From positions 1 through 44,595 of the forward strand of contig WGDC01000017.1 in the NCBI GenBank assembly GCA_015493475.1: a stretch of 44,595 bases of DNA. Reading direction: 5' to 3'. Position 1 is the first letter of the stretch; each line of letters begins with the position of its first letter. Shown piece after piece: positions 33,926-42,844 of the stretch. Below the pieces are notes generated by a model. That model was given only the letters and a program-made list of their open reading frames with translations. It ran no database searches and had not been told where the DNA came from. The stretch comes from Deltaproteobacteria bacterium. Lineage in GTDB: Bacteria > Desulfobacterota > Dissulfuribacteria > Dissulfuribacterales > QOAL01. A program made the position numbers and the translations under genes.

Positions 33926-33998
33926 CGGTCCCAAGGCGAATCGAACCCCTGTTTTCGGCGTGAGAGGCGGACGTCCTAGACCGCTAGACGATGGGACC
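33926..33998 (-). tRNA. tRNA-Glu(CTC)
   Basis: The minus strand folds as a tRNA: a 7-bp acceptor stem (GGTCCCA with TGGGACC), D stem GTC/GAC, the anticodon loop CTCTCAC with anticodon CTC (reads GAG), and a T arm AGGGG-TTCGATT-CGCCT. The D-loop and overall layout match bacterial tRNA-Glu. CCA is not encoded. Two stem positions do not pair: C-C in the anticodon stem (29:41) and G-G in the T stem (52:62). It has its own promoter and terminator, so it is a single-gene unit. Confidence 0.88.
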
Positions 33999-34017
33999 CT
34001 TTGTTTAAGACCCAAGA

Positions 34018-34046
34018 AACATAAAAAGTGTACTCACCCGTGTCAA
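34018..34046 (-). promoter_or_regulatory. Promoter of tRNA-Glu
   Basis: On the minus strand TTGACA (34046-34041) is followed by 17 bp and TATGTT (34023-34018). This places the transcription start about 10-15 bp before the tRNA 5' end. Confidence 0.7.
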
Positions 34047-34227
34047 GCCCAAACCCCCTCCAGGACATCCCCCATTTTTGACCAAATTGTGGAGAAATTT
34101 GCATGTAAGATTATTACGTAAGGTTCACGAGAACTTGAAAATGAATTAACTTCGTAGAATCAAGCCACCTTGCTAAAAGGTTCGCGTCAGGATAGGTTGT
34201 AATTTTTACACCACTGTCAAGGAGCAC

Positions 34228-35772
34228 TTGTTGCAAGAGAAAATGTTTCCGGCCATAGCATCGGGCCATCCGCTTGTCACAGAGGCAGCGGCCTCCATTC
34301 TGAAACTGGGCGGCAATGCCTTTGATGCAGTTATTGCGGCCGGTTTTTCTTCTGCGGTCGTAGAGCCTGCGCTGACCTCCCTTGGAGGAGGCGGATTCCT
34401 GCTATCCAAGCCTGCGAATCAGAAAGCTCGTCTCTATGATTTTTTTGTGGATACTCCCGGTAAAGGCATTGACAATAAGGATGCCAAGCCGCATTTTTTC
34501 CCGGTAACAGTGGAATTTCCAGGATGCGAGCAGATTTTCAATATCGGCCCGGGATCAGCCGCTGTACCCGGCAATCTCAAGGGATTCGTGGAGCTTCAAA
34601 ATCGTCTTGGAAGGCTTCCCCTTCCTACGGTCATAGAACCTGCAATCAGATACGCAGACGAAGGTGTAAGGCTCAACCACCACCAGGCCTATTTTATATC
34701 TCTTCTCGAGCCAATAATGCTATTTGATGAATACGGCAAGGATATTTTCCTGAAAAACGGCGGATTCATAAAAGAGGGTGAGACCCTCAAAAACCCAGAG
34801 CTTGCAGATTTCCTTAAAAACCTTGCAAGAGCGCCGGGAATGGTTCTTGATTCTTTTTATAAGGGGAAGATTGCGGCCCTCATGGCATCTGACATGACAA
34901 AACGGGGCGGGCTGTTAACCATTGAAGATCTTTCCAATTACGAAATTAAAGTAAGGAAGCCTCTAAGCAGCAGCTTTAATGGCCACGAGCTTCTGACCAA
35001 TCCCCCCCCGTCATTTGGCGGGTTCTACATAGCTATTGCCCTTGAGCTTGTCTCCAGCGTTCTTGAAAAAGGGGTGCAATTTGGTTCATTCAGACACCTT
35101 TCCACCCTGGCCGGCGCCATGAAGAAAATAGAATCATACAGGAAGGACATGGGAAGCCGCATGGAGTGGCCTGAAGAGAAGTGGTTCTCCAGATCATCAT
35201 CGCGTGTGGCAAGGCTCTTTTCAAGAGGCACAACTCACGTGAGCGTTTGCGATGATGAAGGGAACTTCGCCAGCATGACCACATCCAACGGAGAAGGCTC
35301 AGGGTATTTTGTACCCGGAACGGGTGTCATGTTAAACAACATGATGGGAGAAGATGACCTTCATCCAGACGGGTTTCATTCCTCGCCTCCTGGAATGCGG
35401 GTTGCCTCCATGATGTCGCCATCCATTCTCATGCAAGACGGCCGCGTCCGCCTCGTGCTCGGGAGCGGCGGGAGCAAAAGGATACGATCCGCCATCACAC
35501 AGGTGGTGATAAATACTTGCTTTATGGGCATGGGGCTGAATGAGGCCATCTGCAGCCCGAGAATACACCTTGAGGACAACATCCTGCAGGTGGAACCCGG
35601 TTTTTCAGATTCGGTTATCCGGGAACTTAAAGGGATATTAGCAGTAAATCCATGGAACAATATCGACGTGTACTTTGGCGGTGTACACGGTGTCAACCCT
35701 TACGGACACGAGGCTCAGGGGGACCCGAGACGGGGTGGAGCAGCCGCCGTGCTTGAGTGCAAAGGCGAGTAA
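34228..35772 (+). CDS. ggt: Gamma-glutamyltranspeptidase-family protein without signal peptide
   Basis: This 514-residue Ntn-hydrolase is expected to cut itself and then hydrolyse or transfer gamma-glutamyl groups. Family motifs are ASGHPLVTEAAASILKLGGNAFDA, GGGGFLLS, SVPGxxxG-like SAAVPGNLKGF, the self-processing site GTTHVSVCDD with the nucleophile Thr335, GSGYFVPGTGVMLNN and GSGGSKRI near the C-terminus. Unlike enterobacterial GGT it has no signal peptide, so it may be cytosolic. Translation probably starts at TTG 34228 or the adjacent TTG 34231; AAGGAG lies 3-6 bp before them, whereas the ATG at 34243 is too far. Its stop overlaps the start of the next gene. Confidence 0.9.
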   Translation: MLQEKMFPAIASGHPLVTEAAASILKLGGNAFDAVIAAGFSSAVVEPALTSLGGGGFLLSKPANQKARLYDFFVDTPGKGIDNKDAKPHFFPVTVEFPGCEQIFNIGPGSAAVPGNLKGFVELQNRLGRLPLPTVIEPAIRYADEGVRLNHHQAYFISLLEPIMLFDEYGKDIFLKNGGFIKEGETLKNPELADFLKNLARAPGMVLDSFYKGKIAALMASDMTKRGGLLTIEDLSNYEIKVRKPLSSSFNGHELLTNPPPSFGGFYIAIALELVSSVLEKGVQFGSFRHLSTLAGAMKKIESYRKDMGSRMEWPEEKWFSRSSSRVARLFSRGTTHVSVCDDEGNFASMTTSNGEGSGYFVPGTGVMLNNMMGEDDLHPDGFHSSPPGMRVASMMSPSILMQDGRVRLVLGSGGSKRIRSAITQVVINTCFMGMGLNEAICSPRIHLEDNILQVEPGFSDSVIRELKGILAVNPWNNIDVYFGGVHGVNPYGHEAQGDPRRGGAAAVLECKGE

Positions 35773-36524
35773 TGACCATGAAGATTGCAGTTTGCGGAAA
35801 AGGGGGTGTGGGGAAAAGCACTGTCTGCGCCTACCTGATACAGGCGCTTTTGAATAGGGACAGGCGTGTACTGGCAATAGATGCAGATCCGAGTCCGCAC
35901 CTTGCGCGCCTTCTCGGCCTCGACGACTCCCATATCACACCCATTGCCGAGATGAAGGACCTTCTAAATGAACGCTCTGGACGTGACGGTCCCTTTTACA
36001 ACCTGAATCCCAAGGTTGATGACCTGCCGGAAAGGTTCATGAAAAAAAGAAACGGGCTGAGCCTCATGGTCCTTGGAGCCATCGAACAAGGGGGGGCAGG
36101 ATGTGCATGTGCTGAAAACGCAGTCCTTAGAAACTTGCTAAACAGGCTCCTCCTGTCCGGTGGTGAAGATATAGTCCTTGACATGGAGGCTGGGGTAGAA
36201 CACCTCGGCAGGGGCACTATTGCCGGCGTTGACCACATACTTGTAGTGGTCCAGCCGTACCGAGGAAGCATAGAGACCGCAGAAAAGATAGACAGGCTCG
36301 CAAGGGACCTCAAGATAAGGTCGCTACACATTGTGGCAAACAACTGCCAGGATGAAGAAGACGCAAGGTTCATAAAGGAGATGTGCGGGCAAAAACCAGT
36401 GGGCATATTCAGGGCCTCCATAGAGACAAAAAAGGCCGAACGCCAAGGCCTGCCTGTCACCGTGGCCTCTCCGGAAATGCTGGAGAATGCTGAAAAGATC
36501 ATCTCTGTACTAGAGAGGTCTTAA
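35772..36524 (+). CDS. CooC-like metal-insertion ATPase
   Basis: This 250-residue P-loop protein belongs to the MinD/CooC group. The deviant Walker A motif GKGGVGKST is at about residues 9-17, IDADPSPHLARLLG follows, and the CxC pair of CooC proteins is seen in AGCACAEN (Cys111 and Cys113). CooC dimers bind nickel through this pair and insert it into carbon monoxide dehydrogenase. No CODH or acetyl-CoA synthase gene is in the window, so the client protein is unknown. The ATG at 35772 overlaps the ggt stop; a second ATG at 35778 is also possible. Its stop overlaps the folE2 start, so ggt, this gene and folE2 form one coupled operon. Confidence 0.88.
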   Translation: MTMKIAVCGKGGVGKSTVCAYLIQALLNRDRRVLAIDADPSPHLARLLGLDDSHITPIAEMKDLLNERSGRDGPFYNLNPKVDDLPERFMKKRNGLSLMVLGAIEQGGAGCACAENAVLRNLLNRLLLSGGEDIVLDMEAGVEHLGRGTIAGVDHILVVVQPYRGSIETAEKIDRLARDLKIRSLHIVANNCQDEEDARFIKEMCGQKPVGIFRASIETKKAERQGLPVTVASPEMLENAEKIISVLERS

Positions 36525-37366
36525 TGAAACATCAATACAGGGGCCTTACAGATGTTCAAAACATGCGGGATGACAGGAACATACCCCTTGACCGCGTGGG
36601 AATAAAAAACATCCGCTATCCCATAACGGTTCTCGACAAGGCGAACGGGGAGCAGCACACAGTTGCCAGCATTAACATGTACGTTAACCTGCCCCACCAA
36701 TTCAAGGGAACCCACATGAGCAGGTTTGTGGAAATACTTAACAAGTACCGGCGGGAGATAAGCATTGAGAATTTTGCAAAGATACTATCCGCCATGAAGG
36801 AGAAACTAAATGCGGAAGAGGCCCACCTCGAGATCGATTTCCCATATTTCATAGAAAAATATGCCCCCATCACAGGCACTCAAGGGCTTATGGAATACCA
36901 ATGTGGCCTGCATGGCACCATGAAGGACGAGCTCGACATGATGCTTGTGGTAAAAGTGCCCATAACCACCGTTTGCCCCTGCTCAAGGGAGATATCCGAC
37001 TATGGTGCCCATAACCAACGTGGGGAGGTAAGAATCTGGATACGGTTCAACAGGTTCCTATGGCTCGAAGATGTTATAGAGGTAGTGGAAAGTTCTGGAT
37101 CTTCCGAGGTCTATTCCGTGCTTAAAAGACCGGATGAAAAATTCGTTACGGAATATGCCTACGATCATCCCATGTTCGTTGAAGACATAGTCAGGAGCGT
37201 ATATCAAGGCCTGATGGCCCTACCGGAAATTACCTGGTTTGCCATTGAGGCTGAAAACTTCGAGTCCATACACAACCACTCCGCCTATGCCTATGCGCAG
37301 AAGCAAAGGGATAAAAGCGGGACTATGGATAATAAGTTAGTAGACGATAGCTCTGGTAAGGGTTAA
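36524..37366 (+). CDS. folE2: GTP cyclohydrolase IB
   Basis: FolE2 converts GTP to 7,8-dihydroneopterin triphosphate, the entry step to folate and, through other enzymes, to queuosine-type products. The 280-residue protein shows DVQNMRDDRNIPLDRVGI at the N-terminus, the metal-binding cysteine region TVCPCSREISDYGAHNQRG (Cys151 and Cys153), and the C-terminal FAIEAENFESIHNHSAYA with the family glutamate and histidines. FolE2 can use metals other than zinc. It is coupled to the CooC-like ATPase by a stop-start overlap. The last 15 residues are low-complexity and polar. Confidence 0.96.
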   Translation: MKHQYRGLTDVQNMRDDRNIPLDRVGIKNIRYPITVLDKANGEQHTVASINMYVNLPHQFKGTHMSRFVEILNKYRREISIENFAKILSAMKEKLNAEEAHLEIDFPYFIEKYAPITGTQGLMEYQCGLHGTMKDELDMMLVVKVPITTVCPCSREISDYGAHNQRGEVRIWIRFNRFLWLEDVIEVVESSGSSEVYSVLKRPDEKFVTEYAYDHPMFVEDIVRSVYQGLMALPEITWFAIEAENFESIHNHSAYAYAQKQRDKSGTMDNKLVDDSSGKG

Positions 37367-37391
37367 AATGATAGCAATATACACAGTAACC

Positions 37392-38231
37392 TTATGAATG
37401 TTTTAAGCGGTCTCCGCCACCGCTTCTTCGAGGAATCGGAATATACTCGACCGAGGGTTCGCGCCTAACAGGCTGCGGGAAAAGGGCCATAAGTTCATAG
37501 AACTCGCGAGGCATATCGGTACGTATTGGGAGCCCCATTTCCTTGGCCTCGTCCCAACTTATCGGATGATCATGGGTCCATGTCCCCTGGGAGAGAAGCT
37601 CTGCAAGCTCCACCGCCTTTTCATGACCCATCCTGTCTTCCAGGAGCTCAGTAACGTTCTTCTTCATTTGCCTTAGGGCCTTTTCGGCAATATCCGCCAT
37701 GACAATAGACTTGTCTTCCACCTTTTCAATGGGTTTCGACTTTATCACTTTTATGAGTGATGCGGCAGGACTTGTACCCATCTGAGGGTCAACCGGGCCA
37801 AGAACGGCATGCCTGTCCATTACAATTTCGTCGGCAGCAAGGGCTATGAGCGTGCCACCACTCATGGCGTAGTGGGGCACAAAGGCAGTAACCTTGCCCT
37901 TGTGATGTTTTACGGCCCTTGCTATCTGTAGAGCCGCCAGAACCAGCCCGCCGGGGGTGTGAAGAACAATATCAACCGGCACGTCAGGATCCGTCATCTG
38001 GATGGCCCGGATAACCTGCTCAGAGTCGTTTATATCTATGAAACGCATAACGGGAAAGCCAAGAAGGCTCATTGTCTCCTGCCTGTGAATGAGCAGTATG
38101 ACCCTGGACCCTCTCTCCTTTTCTATCCTTGCAATTGTACGCTGTCTTGCCGCCTCGAGTATCTTCTGCCTGAGTACCGGCTGAAGGGCCGTCAGCATGA
38201 AGAATATCCAGAATATATCCATTGGTGTCAT
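37392..38231 (-). CDS. SDH-family Clp-fold serine protease, membrane-anchored
   Basis: The 279-residue protein belongs to the SDH_sah/ClpP-crotonase fold group of serine proteases. An N-terminal hydrophobic segment (residues 5-20) can anchor it. The core has VDIVLHTPGGLVLAALQIARAV, the catalytic serine in HYAMSGGTLIALAADEIVMD (Ser124) and LGPVDPQMG. Members probably degrade membrane or secreted proteins, similarly to SppA-type peptidases, but physiological substrates are mostly unknown. It lies 112 bp downstream of a rhomboid protease gene on the same strand, giving two membrane proteases side by side. Confidence 0.85.
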   Translation of the reverse strand: MTPMDIFWIFFMLTALQPVLRQKILEAARQRTIARIEKERGSRVILLIHRQETMSLLGFPVMRFIDINDSEQVIRAIQMTDPDVPVDIVLHTPGGLVLAALQIARAVKHHKGKVTAFVPHYAMSGGTLIALAADEIVMDRHAVLGPVDPQMGTSPAASLIKVIKSKPIEKVEDKSIVMADIAEKALRQMKKNVTELLEDRMGHEKAVELAELLSQGTWTHDHPISWDEAKEMGLPIRTDMPREFYELMALFPQPVRREPSVEYIPIPRRSGGGDRLKHS

Positions 38232-38343
38232 TTTGCTGGTCTCCTTCTTGACTTCAACAAAAGATTTTCCCTACAAAATATCATTAATGACTCTTCCGTG
38301 AAGCCGACTCGACAAACCGATTTCATTTTTTGCCTGGCTCATC

Positions 38344-39087
38344 TCAAAATCTTTCCCGTGAATCCAGCACTCCCCAAGGCCTCATCTGGTCCGGGTAGCG
38401 CCTCCTGCATATGCCCTTGTGAAGGAAAAACCTGTAAGAGAGCATACCGCACAGGAAACCACCTGCATGTGCCCACCAGGCAATACCTCCTGCCTGCTCG
38501 GGTGAAAGCAGGGAAAAGGCGCCGCTGAATACCTGTTCCAGGAACCAGAAGGCAAGAAAGAACAGGGCTGGCACATCGAAGAAAAACGGGAAAAACAAAA
38601 TGGGGATCATTATAATTATTCTCGCCCTTGGAAATAGCAGGAAATAAGCGCCCATGACGCCTGCTATGGCCCCTGATGCTCCAATGGTAGGAATGGTAGA
38701 GTTGGGGTTGGTGTATATCTGAACAAGGGAGGCAACTATGCCACAAAAGAGATAAAAAAGCAGGTATCTCAAGGGGCCCATCTCGTCTTCCACGTTGTCA
38801 CCAAATATCCAGAGGGTCCACATGTTTCCGATGATGTGCACCCAGCTTCCGTGCAGGAACATGCAGGTAAAAAGGGGAAGTATGGCCTTTGGCACAAGGC
38901 CCACGCTTGCCGCCCAGTCAGGATGGGTGTATCTGGCAGGCACTACTCCAAACAGATAGAAAAGCCTTTCAAGGACGTGCGGGGGAAGGGATATCTCAAA
39001 AAGAAACACCACTATGCACGTAGCCATTATGGCCCAGTTCATAAGCGGCGGGCAGCGCCTTGGAATGCTATCCTGGATGGGGAACAT
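38344..39087 (-). CDS. Rhomboid-family intramembrane serine protease
   Basis: The 247-residue polytopic protein has the rhomboid catalytic pair: Ser138 in TIGASGAIAGVMGAY and His207 in WWAHAGGFLCGML. The family HxxxN segment HGSWVHIIGNMWTLWIFGDNVE is also present. Six membrane helices can be drawn between about residues 15 and 220. Such proteases cleave membrane helices of other proteins; the substrate cannot be predicted. It begins 3 bp after the nadC stop, so it probably shares the valS-nadC transcript. Confidence 0.94.
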   Translation of the reverse strand: MFPIQDSIPRRCPPLMNWAIMATCIVVFLFEISLPPHVLERLFYLFGVVPARYTHPDWAASVGLVPKAILPLFTCMFLHGSWVHIIGNMWTLWIFGDNVEDEMGPLRYLLFYLFCGIVASLVQIYTNPNSTIPTIGASGAIAGVMGAYFLLFPRARIIIMIPILFFPFFFDVPALFFLAFWFLEQVFSGAFSLLSPEQAGGIAWWAHAGGFLCGMLSYRFFLHKGICRRRYPDQMRPWGVLDSRERF

Positions 39088-39090
39088 ATA

Positions 39091-39972
39091 TCAAAGTATA
39101 TTGAGTTTCAGGCTCAAGTCAATGGACTTGTAGGAATGGGTAAGGGCCCCGCTTGATATTACATCCACCCCTGTCGCAGAAATCTCGGCCACGTTATCGA
39201 GGGTGACACCTCCTGATGCCTCGATAATGACGTGAGGGGCAAGCTTTTTGGTAATCTTTACGCATTCAACCATGTTGGAAATGGACATGTTATCCAGCAT
39301 GATTACGTCCGCCCCGGCAGAGATGGCCTCGCGAAGCTCTTTTTCGTCAGTCACCTCCACCTCTATCCTCAGGGTGTGGGAGGCGTTTGCCCTTGCCCTT
39401 TCAATAGCCTCCCTGACAGAACCGCAGGCAGAAATGTGGTTATCCTTTATGAGAACGCCGTCTGACAGGCAAAACCTGTGATTGAAGCCTCCTCCAACCC
39501 GTACTGCGTACTTTTCAAGGCACCTGAGCCCCGGGGTGGTCTTTCTCGTGCCTACAATGCGGCAATATTTCTCCTTTATCCTGTTAACGTATTTCCTTGT
39601 AAGGGTTGCTATGCCGCACATCCTTTGGAGAAAATTAAGGGCCACCCTCTCCCCCTGAAGTATTGACCAGGCCCGTCCCTCAATGGTCAAGAGAACGTCG
39701 CCAGGGCTGAAAAACCCTCCCTCTCTGCTTTTTTTTGTAAGAACAAGGCCAGGGTCAAGCTGACGAAATACCTCTTCTGCCACAAAGAGCCCTGCAAGAA
39801 GCCCCTCTTCCTTGGCGACAATCCTTGCCCGAGCAGAAACATCTGGCGGAACACACGAGCGGGTGGTTACGTCTCCCTCTCCAAGGTCCTCCAGGAGTGC
39901 CTTCCTTACGGTCTCTTCAAAGAGAATCCTTGGAACCGGCGGATTATCCAATTTCCCTGAGCATCCTTTCAT
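39091..39972 (-). CDS. nadC: Nicotinate-nucleotide pyrophosphorylase (quinolinate phosphoribosyltransferase)
   Basis: NadC makes nicotinate mononucleotide from quinolinate and PRPP, a step of de novo NAD synthesis. Family motifs are ALLEDLGEGDVTTRS, GERVALNFLQRMCGIAT, VGTRKTTPGLRCLEKYAVRVGG (PRPP and substrate binding), IKDNH and IEASGGVTLDN. The ATG at 39972 gives 293 residues; the frame is open to a TTG at 39999, and a TTG at 39951 is another possible start with less overlap with valS. The upstream overlap with the end of valS is 29 bp for the chosen start. nadA and nadB are not in the window. Confidence 0.94.
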   Translation of the reverse strand: MKGCSGKLDNPPVPRILFEETVRKALLEDLGEGDVTTRSCVPPDVSARARIVAKEEGLLAGLFVAEEVFRQLDPGLVLTKKSREGGFFSPGDVLLTIEGRAWSILQGERVALNFLQRMCGIATLTRKYVNRIKEKYCRIVGTRKTTPGLRCLEKYAVRVGGGFNHRFCLSDGVLIKDNHISACGSVREAIERARANASHTLRIEVEVTDEKELREAISAGADVIMLDNMSISNMVECVKITKKLAPHVIIEASGGVTLDNVAEISATGVDVISSGALTHSYKSIDLSLKLNIL

Positions 39973-42634
39973 GGCTGTCAAGCTTTGAAAGCCTTGCAAG
40001 CAGGTTCTCCCTCTTTTCCCTCTCCTTATTGACTATATCCTTTGGGGCCTTCTTCAAAAAATTCTCGTTTGAAAGCTTGGCCTCTATCTTCTTCAGTTCC
40101 TTCTCTACCTTTGCCCTTTCCTTTTCAAGCTTTTTTAGTTCCTGGGCAATATCCACAACCCCTTCCAGGGGAACAAATATCTCCACCTGCTCGTGGATAA
40201 AGGAGGCAGCCCCCTTTGGCTTATCCTCGGCTTGATTTATTGTCTCAATGTTGAAGACCCTGGCCAGGGCCATTATCTCGTTTTTGTGTTCGAAGATGAC
40301 CCTTGAGGCAAGGTCTGAGTGTGGGAAAAAGACCACTTTTAGCTCCTTTCCAGGATGAATTCCAAGCTCTGCCCTGATGTTTCTTATGCCGCTTATCATG
40401 GTCTTTAGAAGCTCTATTTCCGTAAGGGCATCTTTAAACCTCCAATCTTCGTTCACCTTGGGAAACTCAGAGACCATGATGTAACCCCTGTCCCTGGGCA
40501 GATGGTGCCAGAGCTCTTCTGTCACAAAGGGCATGAAGGGATGAAGGAGCCTTAGCATGTTGTCAAGCACTGTAAGGGTAACCTTTTTGGAAACCTGCCC
40601 ACGCTTTCCAGTGCCGATAGAAAGGTCTGACTTTGAAAACTCAAGGTACCAGTCGCAGTATTCGCGCCAGAAGAACCTGTAAAGCTCCTTTGCCGCAACG
40701 TCAAAGTCAAAGGAATCAAGAGCGCCCCTGACGGTTTTAATGGTCTCGTTGAGCCTGGTCAGTATCCACCTTTCCACCGTGTTCAGATCCTCTGGGTTTA
40801 CAGGCTCAATGTAGTCATCCACTTTGGATGCGTGCATGAGCACCAGGCGGGCCGCATTCCATATCTTGTTTACGAAGTGACGGTAGCCCTCTATCCTGTC
40901 CTCGGAAAGCTTTATGTCCCTTCCCTGTGCGGCAAAGGCGGCCAGGGTAAAGCGCACTGCATCGGTTCCATACTTCTCCATGATGGTCAGTGGATCGATT
41001 ACGTTGCCCTTTGACTTGCTCATCTTCTGGCCTTGGGCATCCCGGACAAGGGCATGGAGATATACATAGTAGAATGGAACGTCCTTCATGAAGTGAAGCC
41101 CCATCATCATCATTCTTGCCACCCAGAAAAAGAGGATGTCAAAGCTCGTTATGAGAACCGATGTGGGGTAGAAAAACTCGAGCTCCCTTGTCTTTTCAGG
41201 CCATCCAAGGGTGGAAAAGGGCCAAAGTGCCGAGCTGAACCAGGTGTCAAGCACGTCTGTCTCCTGCTCAAGCTCACTTGAACCGCACTTGGGGCACTTA
41301 TCTGGATCCTTTCGGGAGACCACCAGATGCCCGCAGGCCTTGCATGTCCATGCGGGAATCCTGTGTCCCCACCATATCTGCCTGGAGATGCACCAGTCAC
41401 GGATGTTTGTCATCCACTCCTCGTAGGTGCGTATCCAGTTTGGAGGAACGATCCTTGTCTCCTCCTTTCTGACCGCCTCAAGGGCAGGCCCTGCAAGGGG
41501 CTCTATACGCACGAACCACTGCTTTGAAAGGCGTGGCTCAACCACGGTCTTGCACCTGTAACATGTGCCTGCCGCAAGACTGTGCGGCTCTTCCTTTTCA
41601 AGAAGCCCCTCCCTCTCTAAGTCCTCAAGGACCTTATTTCTCGCCTCGAATCTCTCCATGCCCTGGTAGGGGCCTGTTTCTTCCGTAAGGCGGGCATCCT
41701 TGTCGAATATGTTTACACGCTCAAGATCATGACGCCTTGCTATCTCAAAGTCGTTGAAATCGTGGGCAGGGGTGACCTTTACCGCGCCTGTTCCAAATTC
41801 TGGGTCCACGTGTTCGTCTGCTATTATGGGAATCTTCCTGTTTAAAAGGGGAAGCAGCACGTATCTGCCCACGAGATTCCTGTAACGTTCATCCTCTGGG
41901 TTTACGGCCACGGCCGTATCCCCAAGCATTGTCTCAGGGCGAGTGGTTGCAACCACTATGTATTCGTCGGAAGCAGGCTTTCCAGTGGCATTATCTATCA
42001 GGGGGTATCTGATGTACCAGATCCTGCCTTCGGTCAGGTCGTGCTCCACTTCAATGTCTGCAAGGGCCGTGTGGCACCTTGGACACCAGTTAATGATGTA
42101 GTCGCCCCTGTAGATGAGCCCTTCCTCGTAAAGCTGCACAAAGACCTCGCGCACTGCCCTTGAAAGGCCCTCGTCCATGGTGAAGCGCTCCCTTGACCAG
42201 TCACAGGAGCAGCCAAGGCGCTTAAGCTGCTCTATTATCCTTCCGCCGCTCTTTGCCTTCCACTGCCAGACCCTTTCTATGAACCTTTCCCTTCCAAGGT
42301 CGTAGCGTGTAAGGCCCTCCTCGGCCAACTGGCGTTCCACCACGTTCTGGGTGGCAATGCCCGCGTGATCAGTGCCTGGCACCCATAGGGTATTAAAGCC
42401 GTCCATGCGTTTGTAACGCACCAGGATGTCCTGAAGGGTGTTGTTGAGGGCATGGCCTATGTGGAGGACGCCTGTAACGTTTGGAGGCGGGATGACCATG
42501 GAGAAACTCGGCCTGTTCTCGTCCATGGTGGCAGTAAAGAGCCCCTCGTCCATCCACCTGTCATACCACTTTGTCTCAACGTCCTTAAAATCGTAGGCCT
42601 TTGGAAGTAGCTTTTCTTCAGCCTTTTCCGACAT
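39944..42634 (-). CDS. valS: Valyl-tRNA synthetase
   Basis: This 896-residue class I synthetase charges tRNA-Val. The HIGH motif is at residues 58-61 (GVLHIGHALNN), the KMSKS motif near residue 540 (QKMSKSKGNVIDP), and the editing domain contains ATTRPETMLGDTAVAVNP. Zinc-type cysteines are seen in CKACGHLV and CPKCGSSE. The anticodon-binding domain is followed by the C-terminal coiled coil typical of ValS (about residues 830-890, rich in Lys and Glu). A strong AAGGAGCT ribosome binding site lies 8 bp before the ATG. It heads a probable valS-nadC-rhomboid operon. Confidence 0.98.
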   Translation of the reverse strand: MSEKAEEKLLPKAYDFKDVETKWYDRWMDEGLFTATMDENRPSFSMVIPPPNVTGVLHIGHALNNTLQDILVRYKRMDGFNTLWVPGTDHAGIATQNVVERQLAEEGLTRYDLGRERFIERVWQWKAKSGGRIIEQLKRLGCSCDWSRERFTMDEGLSRAVREVFVQLYEEGLIYRGDYIINWCPRCHTALADIEVEHDLTEGRIWYIRYPLIDNATGKPASDEYIVVATTRPETMLGDTAVAVNPEDERYRNLVGRYVLLPLLNRKIPIIADEHVDPEFGTGAVKVTPAHDFNDFEIARRHDLERVNIFDKDARLTEETGPYQGMERFEARNKVLEDLEREGLLEKEEPHSLAAGTCYRCKTVVEPRLSKQWFVRIEPLAGPALEAVRKEETRIVPPNWIRTYEEWMTNIRDWCISRQIWWGHRIPAWTCKACGHLVVSRKDPDKCPKCGSSELEQETDVLDTWFSSALWPFSTLGWPEKTRELEFFYPTSVLITSFDILFFWVARMMMMGLHFMKDVPFYYVYLHALVRDAQGQKMSKSKGNVIDPLTIMEKYGTDAVRFTLAAFAAQGRDIKLSEDRIEGYRHFVNKIWNAARLVLMHASKVDDYIEPVNPEDLNTVERWILTRLNETIKTVRGALDSFDFDVAAKELYRFFWREYCDWYLEFSKSDLSIGTGKRGQVSKKVTLTVLDNMLRLLHPFMPFVTEELWHHLPRDRGYIMVSEFPKVNEDWRFKDALTEIELLKTMISGIRNIRAELGIHPGKELKVVFFPHSDLASRVIFEHKNEIMALARVFNIETINQAEDKPKGAASFIHEQVEIFVPLEGVVDIAQELKKLEKERAKVEKELKKIEAKLSNENFLKKAPKDIVNKEREKRENLLARLSKLDSHERMLREIG

Positions 42635-42777
42635 AATTGCAGCTCCTTGAAATAATGAAAAAATGTGACCTGGTTTCCGTTCCCATTCAGGCCAGTTAAG
42701 GTCAGGCTAACATAGTGCAAAAATTGGACAATGGCAAAGACCAGAGTGACCTGAATTTAATTTGATATTCTTTTGAA

Positions 42778-42793
42778 CCTTTTATACAAAAGG
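42778..42793. promoter_or_regulatory. Small palindrome and -10-like site upstream of the exported protein gene
   Basis: CCTTTT-ATAC-AAAAGG is a perfect 6-bp inverted repeat that includes a -10-like TATACA (42783-42788). A TTGATA lies 15 bp upstream of that hexamer (42762-42767). The spacing is short, so this is a tentative promoter with a possible operator. Confidence 0.3.
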
Positions 42794-42844
42794 ACAACAT
42801 AATAACAAGCTCCATCCAAATCCAAACATGAAAGGAGAAGAACA

